Program-made: the position numbers and the translations under genes | The notes under the pieces: generated by a model | Databases searched by the model: none | Told to the model about the DNA's origin: nothing | The model's input: the letters and a program-made list of their open reading frames with translations, nothing else | Part shown: positions 63,319 through 64,000 of the stretch, in pieces | Numbering within the stretch: the first letter of the stretch is position 1 | Layout of the letters: every line of letters starts with the position of its first letter | Assembly: GCA_026261815.1 (NCBI GenBank) | Contig: JAMPIT010000350.1 | Location: 3,038,001 to 3,102,000 of the forward strand | Origin: Monarcha castaneiventris obscurior | Taxonomy: Eukaryota > Chordata > Aves > Passeriformes > Monarchidae | Direction of reading: 5' to 3' | DNA length: 64,000 bases

Positions 63319-63406
63319 CCTTTGAGCTTTCTCTTTTAACTCCTGATCTTGAGCTAAGAAAGCTTGCATCCTCTTTTGGATGTCTGTAAGTTTTTCAGGA
63401 TTAATT
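63319..63406 (-). CDS. DDX10: DDX10 internal exon A (start of DUF4217-type helicase C-terminal extension)
   Basis: This 88-bp exon encodes 29 full codons, running from INPEKLTDIQ to QELKEKAQR, after one base that completes a codon begun in the preceding exon. The intron before it is therefore phase 2, and the exon ends in phase 0. The acceptor follows a long pyrimidine run (a poly-A run on the plus strand at about 63413-63427) and an AG at 63408-63407. The donor is GTAAGT, starting at 63318. The peptide matches the helical segment just after the helicase core in vertebrate DDX10, where human has an INPEKL...LAQDQ...AQR pattern as I recall it. DDX10/Dbp4 is a nucleolar DEAD-box RNA helicase needed for small-subunit pre-rRNA processing. 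That role is family knowledge; the conserved helicase motifs themselves are not in this window. Confidence 0.9.
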
Positions 63407-64000
63407 CTAATTTAAAAAAAAAAAAAAGAAAGACAAGTTTTAATTATCAGAACATGCTAAAATAAGCACCTATTAAGTTCTCTGGAGTATCTTTGCATAT
63501 TTTGCATTGTTTTATTATGCACAGAGCTATTACCACTGGAACAGCACAGAACGGAACCATATTGAGGATGAAGATTACACTCCTCAAACAAATAATGCAG
63601 AAAAGACAAATAGCAGCTGTTTTATTCAGAGACAGTTTTCACTGAAGGTGGTGAAACTTCTTACAAAGCAAAGCAGAAACCAGCAGAAAAGAACTTCTTG
63701 ATTTTATAAAAATACTGCAAAAATACAAAAACAGCATAATGAATTACAGTACTACTTTATGCTGAAATAAAAGTCTTCATATGGAAATTGTCAGCTCTTT
63801 TTGAAAGCTTAAATAAAATACACTGTGCCAGGAATACTGAAATTTAAGTACTTCTTAGAAAGAATAGCCAGGTGAGCAATACTAAAGGACATTGAGATTA
63901 AACAGATTTAAGAGCTTCTCAAGTAAATAAAGAATACTGACTGTACTATAGAAAATGCCATTAAACCTACTAAAAAGATATACAGGTCCTCTCCCAGATT
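63407..64000 (-). other. DDX10: DDX10 intron upstream of exon A (partial)
   Basis: This is intronic sequence between exon A and the preceding exon, which is not in the window. It includes the polypyrimidine tract of exon A (minus strand, about 63413-63427). I looked here on the minus strand for the preceding DDX10 exon, which should end in a VKEI-like peptide, and did not find it. No repeat family was recognised. Confidence 0.7.

Noticed and set aside
1..64000. A new defence, CRISPR-like or gene-cluster system
   Set aside because: No arrays, operons or clustered genes are present; the window is intronic vertebrate DNA with transposon remains.

Overview
This is vertebrate nuclear DNA, almost certainly from a bird. 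It is AT-rich, has sparse short ORFs, and carries CR1 LINE fragments and LTR types common in avian genomes. There are no operons, CRISPR arrays or prokaryote-style genes. The only protein-coding gene I can support is on the minus strand: three consecutive internal exons of DDX10 (DEAD-box RNA helicase 10, orthologue of yeast Dbp4, ribosome biogenesis) at 63406-63319, 57720-57632 and 49718-49250. They have GT/AG splice sites and join in frame. Together they encode the helicase C-terminal extension (DUF4217 type) and the start of the acidic, serine-rich tail.

Layout, in DDX10 transcription order (high to low coordinate): 64000-63407 is the end of an upstream intron; then exon A, a 5.6 kb intron, exon B, a 7.9 kb intron and exon C. 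From 49249 down to 1 the window looks like a single long intron (at least 49 kb), because I could not find the next C-terminal DDX10 exon. The earlier exons with the DEAD-box core lie beyond position 64000 and the final exons lie before position 1.

The non-coding DNA holds old transposon remains. There are seven CR1 loci: 14.9, 20.3, 24.9, 27.9, 30.7-31.4 (two fragments joined head to tail), 41.9-42.8 and 62.9-63.2 kb. The longest keeps a recognisable but mutated reverse-transcriptase active-site region. Two solo LTRs of one family lie in opposite orientation (4462-5058 minus, 34994-35592 plus). A different endogenous retrovirus is left as one LTR plus primer binding site plus a short leader (15178-15845 minus); its primer site matches tRNA-Arg(UCU). 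A further probable LTR lies at about 930-1400 minus.

The rest is simple repeats (TA, AAAT, CA/TA, A-rich, a polypurine tract), short tandem duplications, three perfect short inverted repeats and a few GC-richer patches I could not identify. I see no sign of a new multi-gene system. The points most worth checking are the arginine-primed ERV remnant, the 16-bp perfect hairpin at 23021-23056, the chimeric CR1, and the length and acidic tract of DDX10 exon C.
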